The position numbers and the translations under genes are program-made. A DNA stretch of 64,000 bases, taken from contig CAMBKF010000002.1 of assembly GCA_945868085.1 (NCBI GenBank), positions 56,667 through 120,666 on the forward strand, given 5' to 3'. This document shows, in pieces, positions 31,314-40,795 of the stretch. Numbering within the stretch: position 1 is the stretch's first letter; each line of letters begins with the position of its first letter. Under the pieces are notes generated by a model. That model made no database searches. It had not been told where the DNA came from and saw only the letters and a program-made list of their open reading frames with translations. Origin of the DNA: an uncultured Oscillibacter sp. GTDB taxonomy: Bacteria > Bacillota > Clostridia > Oscillospirales > Oscillospiraceae.

Positions 31314-32612
31314 TCAGCCGATATGTGCTTCCTTCTGCTCGGCGATGTCCGGCGCGTCCACCACGCGGATGTCGGCCCCAACGGCCCGGAGCTTGCCCAC
31401 CAGGTCCTCGTAGCCGCGCTCAATGAACTGCACCTGGCTCAGCTCCGTCACGCCCTGGGCGCACAGGCCGGCGATGACCATGGCGGCGCCTGCCCGCAGG
31501 TCGCAGGCCTGCACCGGTGCGCCCTGGAGATGCTCCACACCCTCGATAACGGCCACATGGCCGTCGGCCTGGATGTTGGCGCCCATGCGCTTTAATTCGT
31601 CGATATACTTAAAGCGGCTGTTCCAAACGTTTTCATTGACGATGCTGGTGCCCTGGGCCGTGGACAGCACCGCGGCGATCTGGGGCTGCATATCCGTGGG
31701 GAAGCCCGGGTAGGGCATGGTCTTTACGTTGGTCTTCTGCAGGGGGCCGCTGCGGCGCACCAGCACGGCGTCGCCCCGGTCCTCAATGTAAACGCCCATC
31801 TCCACCAGCTTGGCGCTGATGCAGTCCAGGTGCTTGGGGATCACGTTCCTGATGAGCACCTGGCCGCCTGCGGCGGCCACGGCGGCCATGTAGGTGCCGG
31901 CCTCGATCTGGTCGGGAATGATGCCATAGCTGCCCCCGGCCAGACGATCCACACCCCGGATCTTGATGGTGTCGGTGCCGGCGCCCTTGACGTCGGCGCC
32001 CATGGAATTGAGGAAGTTGGCCAGGTCCACAATGTGCGGCTCCTTGGCGGCGTTTTCAATGACGGTGTTGCCCTGGGCCAGCACGGCGGCCATCATGATA
32101 TTCATGGTGGCGCCCACGGACACCACGTCCAGATACACGGTAGTGCCGGTGAGACGGCCGGACTTGGCGCTGGCCTGGATGAAGCCGCTCTCCACCTTTA
32201 CCTCCGCGCCCATGGCGCAGAAGCCCTTGATGTGCTGGTCGATGGGCCGCACACCGAAGTCGCAGCCGCCGGGCATGGCCACGGTGGCCTCCCCAAAGCG
32301 GCCCAGCAGAGCGCCGATGAGATAGTAAGAGGCGCGGATGCGGCGGGCCAGCTCATAGGACGGGTGGGTGGAGCGGATGGCGTGGCAGTCCAGCTCCACG
32401 GCGTGGCGGTTCAGCACACGGACCCGGGCGCCCAGCTCCTCCAGAATGTTCAGCAGCAGCGTAACGTCGCTGATCTGCGGGATGTTTTCAATGCGGCAGA
32501 TGCCGTCCACCAGCAGGGCGGCGGGAATGATGGCAACGGCGGCGTTCTTTGCGCCGCTGATGGTTATTTCACCAAAAAGCGGCCGACCGCCGCGAATAAG
32601 ATACTGATTCAT
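31314..32612 (-). CDS. murA: UDP-N-acetylglucosamine 1-carboxyvinyltransferase
   Basis: LFGEITISGAKNAAVAIIPAALL, PGGCDFGVRPIDQHIKG, DLRAGAAMVIAGL. Confidence 0.96.
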   Translation of the reverse strand: MNQYLIRGGRPLFGEITISGAKNAAVAIIPAALLVDGICRIENIPQISDVTLLLNILEELGARVRVLNRHAVELDCHAIRSTHPSYELARRIRASYYLIGALLGRFGEATVAMPGGCDFGVRPIDQHIKGFCAMGAEVKVESGFIQASAKSGRLTGTTVYLDVVSVGATMNIMMAAVLAQGNTVIENAAKEPHIVDLANFLNSMGADVKGAGTDTIKIRGVDRLAGGSYGIIPDQIEAGTYMAAVAAAGGQVLIRNVIPKHLDCISAKLVEMGVYIEDRGDAVLVRRSGPLQKTNVKTMPYPGFPTDMQPQIAAVLSTAQGTSIVNENVWNSRFKYIDELKRMGANIQADGHVAVIEGVEHLQGAPVQACDLRAGAAMVIAGLCAQGVTELSQVQFIERGYEDLVGKLRAVGADIRVVDAPDIAEQKEAHIG

Positions 32613-32823
32613 AAGTGCCCCTTTCGTGAGGTGTATATAAGGAGGCAGAGCCTCTCTGCCGTCAGCCGCTGCAAAATGCGCAGGGCATAGTCATCCATTT
32701 GTACAAAATAGTATATCACATATTTTTTCAAAAGCAATCACCAATATTCCTAAACCGGCGGGAAACTTCTATGGGAAATTAAGAGGAGCGTAAAAAAATG
32801 CGCGAAAAATTTTCAAAAAGGGG

Positions 32824-32886
32824 TTGACACCGGCTGCGGGTGGGTGTAGTATACAAACAACAAACGTATGAGCAATTATTCACATG
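32824..32886 (+). promoter_or_regulatory. Promoter and putative ArsR/SmtB-type operator of the metal-efflux genes
   Basis: TTGACA - 18 nt - TAGTAT, then imperfect dyad ATGAGCAATTATTCACAT, similar to known ArsR/SmtB operators. Confidence 0.6.
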
Positions 32887-32905
32887 AACACTTGAGGAGG
32901 CCGAC

Positions 32906-33268
32906 ATGGAGCAGATGGAAAAGAATCCGGAGCAGGATTTTCTGTGCCTGGACGAGAACGGCGTGGAGACCGTGCGGCGGCAGATGCCCGACGAGGATGA
33001 CCTGTACGACCTGGCAGAATTATATAAGGTGTTCGGCGACTCCACCCGCATTAAAATTCTGTATGTGCTGTTCGGCGCGGAGCTGTGCGTGTACGACATC
33101 GCCCGGCTCCTGGGCATGACCCAGAGTGCCGTGAGCCACCAGCTGCGCATTCTGAAAAACAACAAGCTGGTGAAGTTCCGCCGGGAAGGCAAGACCGTGT
33201 TTTACGCACTGGATGACGACCATGTCCGCTCCATCCTGAAGCTGGGCATGGAGCATTTGGGCGACTGA
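32906..33268 (+). CDS. ArsR/SmtB-family metal-responsive repressor (CadC/CzrA-like)
   Basis: DLYDLAELYKVFGDSTRIKILYVLFGAELCVYDIARLLGMTQSAVSHQLRILKNNKLVKFRREGKTVFYALDDDHV. Confidence 0.93.
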   Translation: MEQMEKNPEQDFLCLDENGVETVRRQMPDEDDLYDLAELYKVFGDSTRIKILYVLFGAELCVYDIARLLGMTQSAVSHQLRILKNNKLVKFRREGKTVFYALDDDHVRSILKLGMEHLGD

Positions 33269-33285
33269 TGAAAGGAGAAATAACC

Positions 33286-33504
33286 ATGAAAAAGACTTAC
33301 AAGATCGAAGTAGACTGCGCCGCCTGCGCCGACAAGATGGAACAGGCTGCTCAGAAGACCGAGGGCGTGGCCACCGCCACCGTCAGCTTCATGACCCAGA
33401 AGATGAAGGTGGAATTTGCCGAGGGCGCCGACGTGGATGCCGTGATGCAGCAGGTGCTGAAGAACTGCAAGAAGGTAGAGGACGACTGCGAGATCTATCT
33501 GTAA
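33286..33504 (+). CDS. Stand-alone heavy-metal-associated (HMA) domain protein
   Basis: MKKTYKIEVDCAACADKMEQAAQKTEGVATATVSFMTQKMKVEF; CxxC metal-binding motif. Confidence 0.9.
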   Translation: MKKTYKIEVDCAACADKMEQAAQKTEGVATATVSFMTQKMKVEFAEGADVDAVMQQVLKNCKKVEDDCEIYL

Positions 33505-33511
33505 AAGCTAT

Positions 33512-33655
33512 GCGCAGGACCGGGCGGCGGGGTGAGGGCACCCCGCCCTACGGATAAGCAGGAAAATCGGTGCAGCGGGCGGGGCTGAAACCCGCCCCTG
33601 CGCAGGACTGCAAACTGGATTCGCGGCGGGACGATGTGGGCATCGTCCCCTGCAA
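33512..33655. repeat. Type B hairpin-repeat array (three units) inside the metal-efflux operon
   Basis: GGGCGGCGGGGTGAGGGCACCCCGCCCTACGG; GCGGGCGGGGCTGAAACCCGCCCCTGCG; GGCGGGACGATGTGGGCATCGTCCCCTGC. Confidence 0.85.
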
Positions 33656-33771
33656 CTTTTCCCACGCACATGTCGCGGGGGAAAATCATCCCAAATTTTT
33701 GCCGCCTGCGGGTGGCAAACTCTGCAAGGCTTTTTTGGGAGCCGGAAACACTGTAAGGAGGCGTAAAAGCC

Positions 33772-35637
33772 GTGACGAAGAAGCAAAAAACCAATCTCAT
33801 CCGGATCATCGTGTCGGCGGTGCTGGTGATCGGATTGTGGGTATCCCCCCTCACCGGCTGGCTGGAGGGCGTGCTGTACCTCATTCCGTATTTCATCGTG
33901 GGCTATGACATCCTGCTCAAGGCCGTGAAGGGCATCTTCCGGGGCCAGGTGTTCGACGAGAACTTCCTCATGGCCGTGGCCACCGTGGGCGCTATGGCCC
34001 TGGGCGACTGGCGGGAGGGCTGCGCCGTTATGGTGTTCTATCAGATCGGCGAGCTGTTCCAGAGCTACGCTGTGGGCAAGAGCCGCCGCAGCATCTCCGA
34101 CCTGATGGACATCCGCCCGGACTATGCCAACATCGAGACGGACGGGGCCCTGGAAAAGGTGGACCCGGACGATGTGGAGGTGGGCACTATTATCGTGGTG
34201 CAGCCCGGCGAGCGCATCCCCATTGACGGCGTGGTGACGGAGGGCGAGGCCACCGTGAACACCAGCGCCCTCACCGGCGAGAGCCTGCCCCGGCAGGTGA
34301 AGACCGGGGACGAGGTGCTCTCCAGCTGCGTGAATCTCAGCGGCCTGCTGCATATCCGGACTACCAAGGAGTTCGGCGACTCCACCGTGGCCAAGATCCT
34401 GGACCTGGTGGAAAACTCCAGCATGAAAAAGGCCAGGGCGGAGAACTTCATCACCAAGTTCGCCCGCATCTATACCCCCGCTGTGTGTTACAGTGCCCTG
34501 GCTCTGGCGGTGCTGCCGCCGGTGGTGCGGCTTATCATGGGCGACGCGCCTATGTGGGGCGACTGGATCACAAGAGCCCTGACCTTCCTGGTCATCAGCT
34601 GCCCCTGCGCGTTGGTCATCTGCATTCCCCTGAGCTTCTTCGGCGGCATCGGCGGCGCGTCCGCCAAGGGGATTTTGGTCAAGGGCAGCAACTATCTGGA
34701 GGCCCTGGCAAAGACCAGCTGCGTGGTGTTCGACAAGACCGGCACCCTCACCAAGGGCGTTTTCCAGGTGCTGGAGACGGCACCGGAGGGCATGGACGCA
34801 CAGACCCTGCTGGGCTGGGCGGCCCAGGCGGAGTGCTACTCCAAGCATCCCATCAGTCAGAGCCTGAAGACCGCCTGGGGCGGCCAGGTGGACACCGACC
34901 AGGTGACGGATGTGGAGGAGCTGGGCGGCTTCGGCCTGACGGCACAGGTCAGCGGCCACGCTGTGGCCGTGGGCAACCGGCGGCTCATGGAAAAGCTGGG
35001 CATCCAGCCCGCAGAACCCCAGAAGGCCGGCACCGTGGTGTATGTAGCCGTGGACGGCGTATATGCCGGGTGGATCCTCCTGGGCGATGTGGTGAAGGAC
35101 CACGCGGCCCAGGCCATCCGGGGCCTGAAGGCGGAGGGCATCGAAAAGACCGTTATGCTCACCGGCGACGCGGACGCGGCGGCGCAGCAGGTGGCATCCC
35201 AGCTGGGCGTGGACGAGGTACACAGCCAGCTGCTGCCGGCGGATAAGGTCCGGCAGGTGGAGCGGCTGCTGAAAGAGCGGAAGGAGGGCCAGCTCCTGGC
35301 CTTCGTGGGCGACGGCATCAATGACGCCCCTGTGCTGGCCCGGGCCGACATCGGCATCGCCATGGGCGCTCTGGGCAGCGACGCGGCCATCGAGGCGGCG
35401 GATGTGGTGCTCATGGACGACGACCCGGCCAAGATCGCCCTGGCCATGCGCATCTCCCGGCGGACCCTGCGCATCGTGTACGAGAACATCGTATTTGCCC
35501 TGGCGGTGAAGGCAGTGTGCCTGGTGCTGGGCGCCATCGGCATTGCCAACATGTGGCTGGCTATCGGCGCGGATGTGGGCGTGATGGTGCTGGCGGTGCT
35601 CAACGCCACCCGGGCCCTGTCGGCGGGAAAAGAATAA
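33772..35637 (+). CDS. Heavy-metal-translocating P1B-type ATPase (CadA/ZntA-like) lacking an N-terminal HMA domain
   Basis: ISCPCALVICIPL, VFDKTGTLTKG, VGDGINDAPVLARADIGIAMG. Confidence 0.95.
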   Translation: MTKKQKTNLIRIIVSAVLVIGLWVSPLTGWLEGVLYLIPYFIVGYDILLKAVKGIFRGQVFDENFLMAVATVGAMALGDWREGCAVMVFYQIGELFQSYAVGKSRRSISDLMDIRPDYANIETDGALEKVDPDDVEVGTIIVVQPGERIPIDGVVTEGEATVNTSALTGESLPRQVKTGDEVLSSCVNLSGLLHIRTTKEFGDSTVAKILDLVENSSMKKARAENFITKFARIYTPAVCYSALALAVLPPVVRLIMGDAPMWGDWITRALTFLVISCPCALVICIPLSFFGGIGGASAKGILVKGSNYLEALAKTSCVVFDKTGTLTKGVFQVLETAPEGMDAQTLLGWAAQAECYSKHPISQSLKTAWGGQVDTDQVTDVEELGGFGLTAQVSGHAVAVGNRRLMEKLGIQPAEPQKAGTVVYVAVDGVYAGWILLGDVVKDHAAQAIRGLKAEGIEKTVMLTGDADAAAQQVASQLGVDEVHSQLLPADKVRQVERLLKERKEGQLLAFVGDGINDAPVLARADIGIAMGALGSDAAIEAADVVLMDDDPAKIALAMRISRRTLRIVYENIVFALAVKAVCLVLGAIGIANMWLAIGADVGVMVLAVLNATRALSAGKE

Positions 35638-35643
35638 AAAAAT

Positions 35644-35684
35644 AAGCAGGCGGAGGAGCTTTACGGGGCTCCTCCGCTTGCTTT
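35644..35684 (+). terminator. Terminator of the P-type ATPase gene
   Basis: GCAGGCGGAGGAGC-TTTACG-GGGCTCCTCCGCTTGCTTT. Confidence 0.75.
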
Positions 35685-35705
35685 ATAAGTATCCGGAAAC
35701 AGATC

Positions 35706-35800
35706 AAAAAAGAAAACCGTCACTCTGCCAAGTGACGGTTTTCTGAGATTTGTCTCAGCTAATCGATAACTGTAGAGCCAACCGCTTGTCGCAGCGCTCT
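35706..35800 (-). ncRNA. Candidate small RNA with its own promoter and terminator (resembles clostridial type I antitoxin RNAs)
   Basis: Minus strand: TTGACA at 35831..35836, AT-rich -10 region, nested hairpin AGAGCGCTGCGACAAGCGGTTGGCTCT, then terminator AAAACCGTCACT-TGGCAG-AGTGACGGTTTTCTTTTTT. Confidence 0.5.
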
Positions 35801-35951
35801 TGCTATATTTATTACCACACGGGCGGAAAATGTCAAGTGTGGCTTTTATTTTGCCGGGTTTTGGGGCAGTTATTTTAGCCTTGAAAACGGCGGCGCTTTC
35901 TGCTACAATTATTTAGTTAAAGTATGCCATTTTTGAATCGAGGTGAACTGC

Positions 35952-38900
35952 GTGTACTTAAAGGCTTTGGAAATCCAGGGCTTCAAAAGCTTTCCGGATA
36001 AGACCGTGCTGAATTTCGGCGAGGACATCACCGCCATCGTGGGCCCCAACGGGTCCGGCAAGTCCAATATCTCCGACGCCATCCGCTGGGTCATGGGCGA
36101 ACAGAACAGCCGCCAGCTCCGGGGCGCCAAGATGGAGGATGTGATCTTCGGCGGCACCGAAAAGCGCCGGGCCATGGGCTTTGCCCAGGTGACGCTGGTC
36201 ATTGACAATACCGAGCACATCTTCAACCGCGACGAGGCGGAGGTGGCGGTGACCCGCCGCTATTACCGCAGCGGGGAGTCTGAGTATTATATCAACCGCC
36301 AGTCCGTGCGGCTCAAGGACGTGAATGAGCTGTTCATGGACACCGGCATGGGCCGGGAGGGCTATTCCATCATCGGCCAGGGCAAGATCGACGAGATCCT
36401 CTCCGTCCGCAGCGACGACAGGCGGGAGGTATTCGAGGAGGCGGCGGGCATCAGCAAGTACCGCCACCGCAAGGAGGAGTCCGAGCGGAAGCTCCAGCGC
36501 ACGGAGGAGAACCTGGTGCGCATCAACGACAAGATCGCGGAGCTGGAGATGCAGGTGGAGCCCCTGCGCAAGCAGGCGGAGACGGCCAAGAAATACCTGG
36601 TGCTCCGGGATGAATTGCGGACGCTGGAGATCAGCGTCTGGCTGGAAAACCTGCAGAAGCTGAAGGCGGACCGGCTGAAGCTGCAGACGGATTTTGAGAC
36701 TGCCCAGGCCGACCAGAAAAAAGCCCAGGATGAGCTGGACCGGGTATATGCCCAGGCGGAGGAATGCTCCCGCCTGCTCCATGAAAACGATTGCGCCGCC
36801 GAGGAAAAGCGCAGCCGGATCTCGGCCCTGGAGAGCGCCATCGGCGAGCATGAGTCCGCCGCCGCCGTGGCCCGGACCACGGCCGGCCACCATGCCGAGA
36901 CCATTGAGCGTATGGACCGGGAGATGAGCGAGAGCCGCAGCCGCACGGAGTCTCTGCACGAGCAGATGCAGGCCCTGGCCCGCCGCATGGAGGAAATAGA
37001 CGCCTCCGCCCGGACTCTGGAAAATGAAGTGGAAGCCCTCTGCGAAGAAATGCGCGGCAGCACCGACGCGGCAGCGGCCGCGGCGGCCCAGCTGGAGCAG
37101 CTGCGCCGCCGGGAGGCCCAGGAGGTAGCCGGGGCGGCCCAGGCCCAGGCGGAGCTGTCCGCCATCACCGCCGGGGCGGACGAGATCGCCCAGCGCACGG
37201 CGGAGCTGACGGAGGAGCTGACCCAAAGCGACGAGAAGCTGGCCCAGACCCGCCGGGAGGCCGCACAAAACGAAAAAGAGCTGCTGTCCGCCCGGGAGGA
37301 GGAACAGGCCGCATCCAACGTCATCGGCGGCCACAGCCTGAAAATGGAGGGCCGCCAGCGCCGGGCCAAGGAGAGCCTGGAGCAGAAAAATCAGCTTTCC
37401 TTGCAGGAAAAGACCCTTTCCGACCGCATCCGTCTGCTCAGCGAAATGGAGAAGGAGTACGAGGGCTTTTCCAAGGCGGTGAAGATCGTCATGCGGGCCG
37501 CCGAGGCCCGGACGCTCTCGGGCATCCACGGTCCCGTGGGCAACCTCATCCACACCGACAAGGACTGCAGCGTGGCCATTGAGATCGCCCTGGGCGGCGC
37601 CCTGCAGCACATTGTGGTGGACACGAAAAACGACGGCAAAAACGCCATCGGCCTGCTAAAGCAGCGGGACGGCGGCCGGGCTACCTTCCTGCCCCTGGAT
37701 ACCATCCGGGGCCGGAGCCTCCGGGAAAACGGGCTGGAAAACGAATACGGCTTCGTGGGCGTTGCCTCGGAACTGGTACGCTGTGAGGGGCGCTATGGCA
37801 GCGTCATCGAGAACCTGCTGGGCACCACCGTGGTGGTGGAGGACCTGGACTGCGGCATCCAAATGGCCAAGCGCCACGACAACCGCTTCCGCATCGTCAC
37901 GCTGGACGGCCAGGTCATCAACGCCGGCGGTTCCATGACCGGCGGCAGCGTCAGCCGCAACGCGGGCATCCTGTCCCGGTCCGGGGAGCTGGAGCAGCTG
38001 CACAAGAAGCTGAAAAAGATCCGCTCCCAGCTCCAGGACGCCGTCCTCCTGGCCGAGAGCGCCAACCGGGAGCTGCAGAAGGCCCAGTACGAGCTGGAGG
38101 TGGCCAAGGATCAGCAGCGCCAGGCCAATGACCAGGTGCTGACCCTGGAGGGCCGCAAAAATCACTTTGACGTGCTCATAGAGAGCCTGGAGCAGCAGCA
38201 GGAGAGCCTGCGCATCCAGCGGGAGAACCTGCAAAAGCGCAGCACCGATGACGCCGGGCGGATGGATACCATCCGCCGGACCATCGCGGACTATGAGGAT
38301 CGGGTGAAAGCCACCCGGGAGGAGATAGACCGGCTGCAGCGCCGGCAGGAGACCGCCCAGCAGGGCCTGGGCGAAATGACGGACCGGCTGACGGAGAAAA
38401 AGTCCCGGCAGGCGGCGCTTTCCGCCGAGGGCGAGAGCGCCCGGCGCAGCATGGAGGACCTGTCCCGGCTGCGGGAGAGCCTGGAGGGCGAGCACACCGA
38501 CCGGGAGAGCCTGCGCGCGCAAATGGAGCAGGCCATGGCTCAGGCCCGGGCCGAGGAGGAGCGGCAGCTGCAGGCGGCCCAGGAGCTGCGCGGCGGCATC
38601 CAGGAGCAGCGCCAGGCCCTGCAGAAGCTCTCGGAGGAGAAGATGGCCCTGGAGACCCAGCGCAGCCAGACGGATCGGCTCAGCCGCACCTGCAACGACA
38701 CCCTCCTCAACTGCGAGCGGGAGGTGGCCCGCCTGGAGGGCAAATTAAACGGCAGCGCTCTGGAGGAAAAGCAGATCCTGGATAAGCTGTGGGAGCGGTA
38801 CGAACTGAGCCACAGCGACGCCCAGGCCCTGCGCATCGAGCTGGAGAGCGTGCCCAAGGCCACCCGGCGCATCGGCGAGCTGAATCGGGAGATCAAGGGC

Positions 38901-39521
38901 CTGGGGCCCATCAACATCGGCGCCATTGAGGAGTTTGACCGGGTGAACACCCGCTATACCTACCTCTCCGACCAGCGCAATGATGTGGAAAAGGCCAAGG
39001 AGGAGCTGCTGGGCATCATCGAGGAGATCACCAAGCAGATGACGGAGATCTTCGCCACCCAGTTTGAGATACTCAAGCAGAGCTTCCAGGAGACCTTCCT
39101 GGAGCTGTTCGGCGGCGGCCGGGCTACCCTGGAACTGGAGGACGAGAACGACATCCTCCGCTGCGGCATTGAGATCAAGGCCCAGCCCCCGGGCAAGCAG
39201 CTGAAGACCCTGTCGCTGCTCTCCGGCGGCGAGAAGGCCTTTGTGGCCATCGCCCTGTATTTCGCCATTTTGAAGGTGCATCCCACGCCGTTCTGCGTCA
39301 TGGACGAGATCGAGGCGGCCCTGGACGAATCCAACGTGGTGCGTTATGCCCGCTATATGCGGCGCATCGCGGGGAAGACCCAGTTCATCGTCATCACCCA
39401 CCGCCGCGGCACTATGGAGGAGGCGGACGTGCTCTATGGTATTACCATGCAGGAGCGGGGCGTTTCCACGGTGCTCACGGCCAACCTCAATGAGCTGAGC
39501 AAGGAAATGAAGATCAAGTGA
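35952..39521 (+). CDS. smc: Chromosome segregation ATPase SMC
   Basis: MYLKALEIQGFKSFPDK-like start (GTG), GPNGSGKSNISDAIRWVMGEQ, coiled coils with hinge, LSGGEKAFVAIALYFAI, DEIEAALDESNV. Confidence 0.97.
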   Translation: MYLKALEIQGFKSFPDKTVLNFGEDITAIVGPNGSGKSNISDAIRWVMGEQNSRQLRGAKMEDVIFGGTEKRRAMGFAQVTLVIDNTEHIFNRDEAEVAVTRRYYRSGESEYYINRQSVRLKDVNELFMDTGMGREGYSIIGQGKIDEILSVRSDDRREVFEEAAGISKYRHRKEESERKLQRTEENLVRINDKIAELEMQVEPLRKQAETAKKYLVLRDELRTLEISVWLENLQKLKADRLKLQTDFETAQADQKKAQDELDRVYAQAEECSRLLHENDCAAEEKRSRISALESAIGEHESAAAVARTTAGHHAETIERMDREMSESRSRTESLHEQMQALARRMEEIDASARTLENEVEALCEEMRGSTDAAAAAAAQLEQLRRREAQEVAGAAQAQAELSAITAGADEIAQRTAELTEELTQSDEKLAQTRREAAQNEKELLSAREEEQAASNVIGGHSLKMEGRQRRAKESLEQKNQLSLQEKTLSDRIRLLSEMEKEYEGFSKAVKIVMRAAEARTLSGIHGPVGNLIHTDKDCSVAIEIALGGALQHIVVDTKNDGKNAIGLLKQRDGGRATFLPLDTIRGRSLRENGLENEYGFVGVASELVRCEGRYGSVIENLLGTTVVVEDLDCGIQMAKRHDNRFRIVTLDGQVINAGGSMTGGSVSRNAGILSRSGELEQLHKKLKKIRSQLQDAVLLAESANRELQKAQYELEVAKDQQRQANDQVLTLEGRKNHFDVLIESLEQQQESLRIQRENLQKRSTDDAGRMDTIRRTIADYEDRVKATREEIDRLQRRQETAQQGLGEMTDRLTEKKSRQAALSAEGESARRSMEDLSRLRESLEGEHTDRESLRAQMEQAMAQARAEEERQLQAAQELRGGIQEQRQALQKLSEEKMALETQRSQTDRLSRTCNDTLLNCEREVARLEGKLNGSALEEKQILDKLWERYELSHSDAQALRIELESVPKATRRIGELNREIKGLGPINIGAIEEFDRVNTRYTYLSDQRNDVEKAKEELLGIIEEITKQMTEIFATQFEILKQSFQETFLELFGGGRATLELEDENDILRCGIEIKAQPPGKQLKTLSLLSGGEKAFVAIALYFAILKVHPTPFCVMDEIEAALDESNVVRYARYMRRIAGKTQFIVITHRRGTMEEADVLYGITMQERGVSTVLTANLNELSKEMKIK

Positions 39522-39528
39522 GGAAAAA

Positions 39529-39868
39529 CGGATGGCCACAGCCAGTGTGCGCACTGGCTTCGCAATGACATGGCTTTTACATGAAGTGCGGTGCAAGACC
39601 GGGCGGAGGGGTGTGGTCACCCCGCCCTACGACGAAAGGGTATCTTGTGGTGCGTAGGGGAGGGGCTCTGCCCATCCTGTGGGCGGGGTAGAACCCCGCC
39701 CCTACGGATGACAAGAAGTCGGTGCATGACCCGGCGGGCGGACAGAGACGTCCGCCCCTACGGATGCGCTGCGGGGAGTGCGGTGCGTGGGCCGGCGGGC
39801 GACCGCGAGGGTTACCCTTACGAAGAATTTGAAATCACTGCGCAGGACGGCGTGCCCTCACGCCGCCG
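39529..39868. repeat. Large type A plus type B hairpin-repeat array between smc and ftsY
   Basis: CGGATGGCCACAGCCAGTGTGCGCACTGGCTTCGCAATGACA followed by about five hairpin units such as GGGCGGAGGGGTGTGGTCACCCCGCCCTACG and GGCGGGCGGACAGAGACGTCCGCCCCTACGG. Confidence 0.85.
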
Positions 39869-39911
39869 TGAAAGCGGTATACATTTATAATCTTGAACAG
39901 GAGGCAGCGAT

Positions 39912-40781
39912 ATGGGTATTTTCAGCAAGCTCAAGCAGGCCTGGTTCGGCGATGTGAACTGGGAAAAGCTGGACGACGAATTTTTTGACAACCTGGAGGA
40001 ATCCCTGATCCTGGCGGATGTGGGAGTGAACATCGCCGCCGAGTCGGTGCAGTCCCTGCGCAACGCCGTATTCAGCTACGACATGAAGGACCCGGAGCAG
40101 GTGAAGGCGGAGCTGCGGAAAATTTTGCTGCAGAAGCTCTCCGTGGGCGAAGCGGCCCTGGACACCGCCAAGAGCCCCACGGTGATCCTGGTCATCGGCG
40201 TCAACGGCGTGGGCAAGACCACCTCCATCGGCAAGCTGGCCAACCGCCTGAAGGGGGAGGGCAAGAAGGTCCTGCTCTGCGCGGCGGATACCTTCCGGGC
40301 CGCTGCCGCCGACCAGCTGGAGATCTGGGCCAAGCGGGCGGACGTGCCCATCGTGCGCCAGCACGAGGGGGCCGACCCCGGGGCGGTGCTTTTTGACGCG
40401 CTGCAGGCCGCCAAGGCCCGGAATATAGATGTGGTCCTGTGCGACACCGCGGGCCGCCTGCACAACAAGCAGAATCTGATGAACGAGCTGGCCAAGCTTC
40501 GCAAGATCATCGACCGGGAGCTGCCGGAGGCGGGCAAGGAGACGCTGCTGGTGTTGGACGCCACCACCGGCCAGAACGGGCTCATCCAGGCCCGGAGCTT
40601 CAAGGAGACGGCGGGCCTCACGGGCATCGTGCTCACAAAGCTGGACGGCACCGCCAAGGGCGGCATCGTCATCGCCATCGCAAGGGAGCTGGGCGTGCCG
40701 GTGAAATTCGTAGGCGTGGGCGAGGGCATCGACGATCTGAAGCCCTTTGACCCGGTGGAATTTGTAAACGATCTGTTTTAA
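39912..40781 (+). CDS. ftsY: Signal recognition particle receptor FtsY
   Basis: GVNGVGKTTSIGKLANRLK, DTFRAAAADQLEIWAKR, DTAGRLHNKQNLMNEL, TKLDGTAKGGI. Confidence 0.97.
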   Translation: MGIFSKLKQAWFGDVNWEKLDDEFFDNLEESLILADVGVNIAAESVQSLRNAVFSYDMKDPEQVKAELRKILLQKLSVGEAALDTAKSPTVILVIGVNGVGKTTSIGKLANRLKGEGKKVLLCAADTFRAAAADQLEIWAKRADVPIVRQHEGADPGAVLFDALQAAKARNIDVVLCDTAGRLHNKQNLMNELAKLRKIIDRELPEAGKETLLVLDATTGQNGLIQARSFKETAGLTGIVLTKLDGTAKGGIVIAIARELGVPVKFVGVGEGIDDLKPFDPVEFVNDLF

Positions 40782-40795
40782 CAGGGGGAGAGACT

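Noticed and set aside
39529-39868. Possible CRISPR array
   Set aside because: Units are hairpins of varying sequence with irregular, short, similar spacers; no cas genes in the window.
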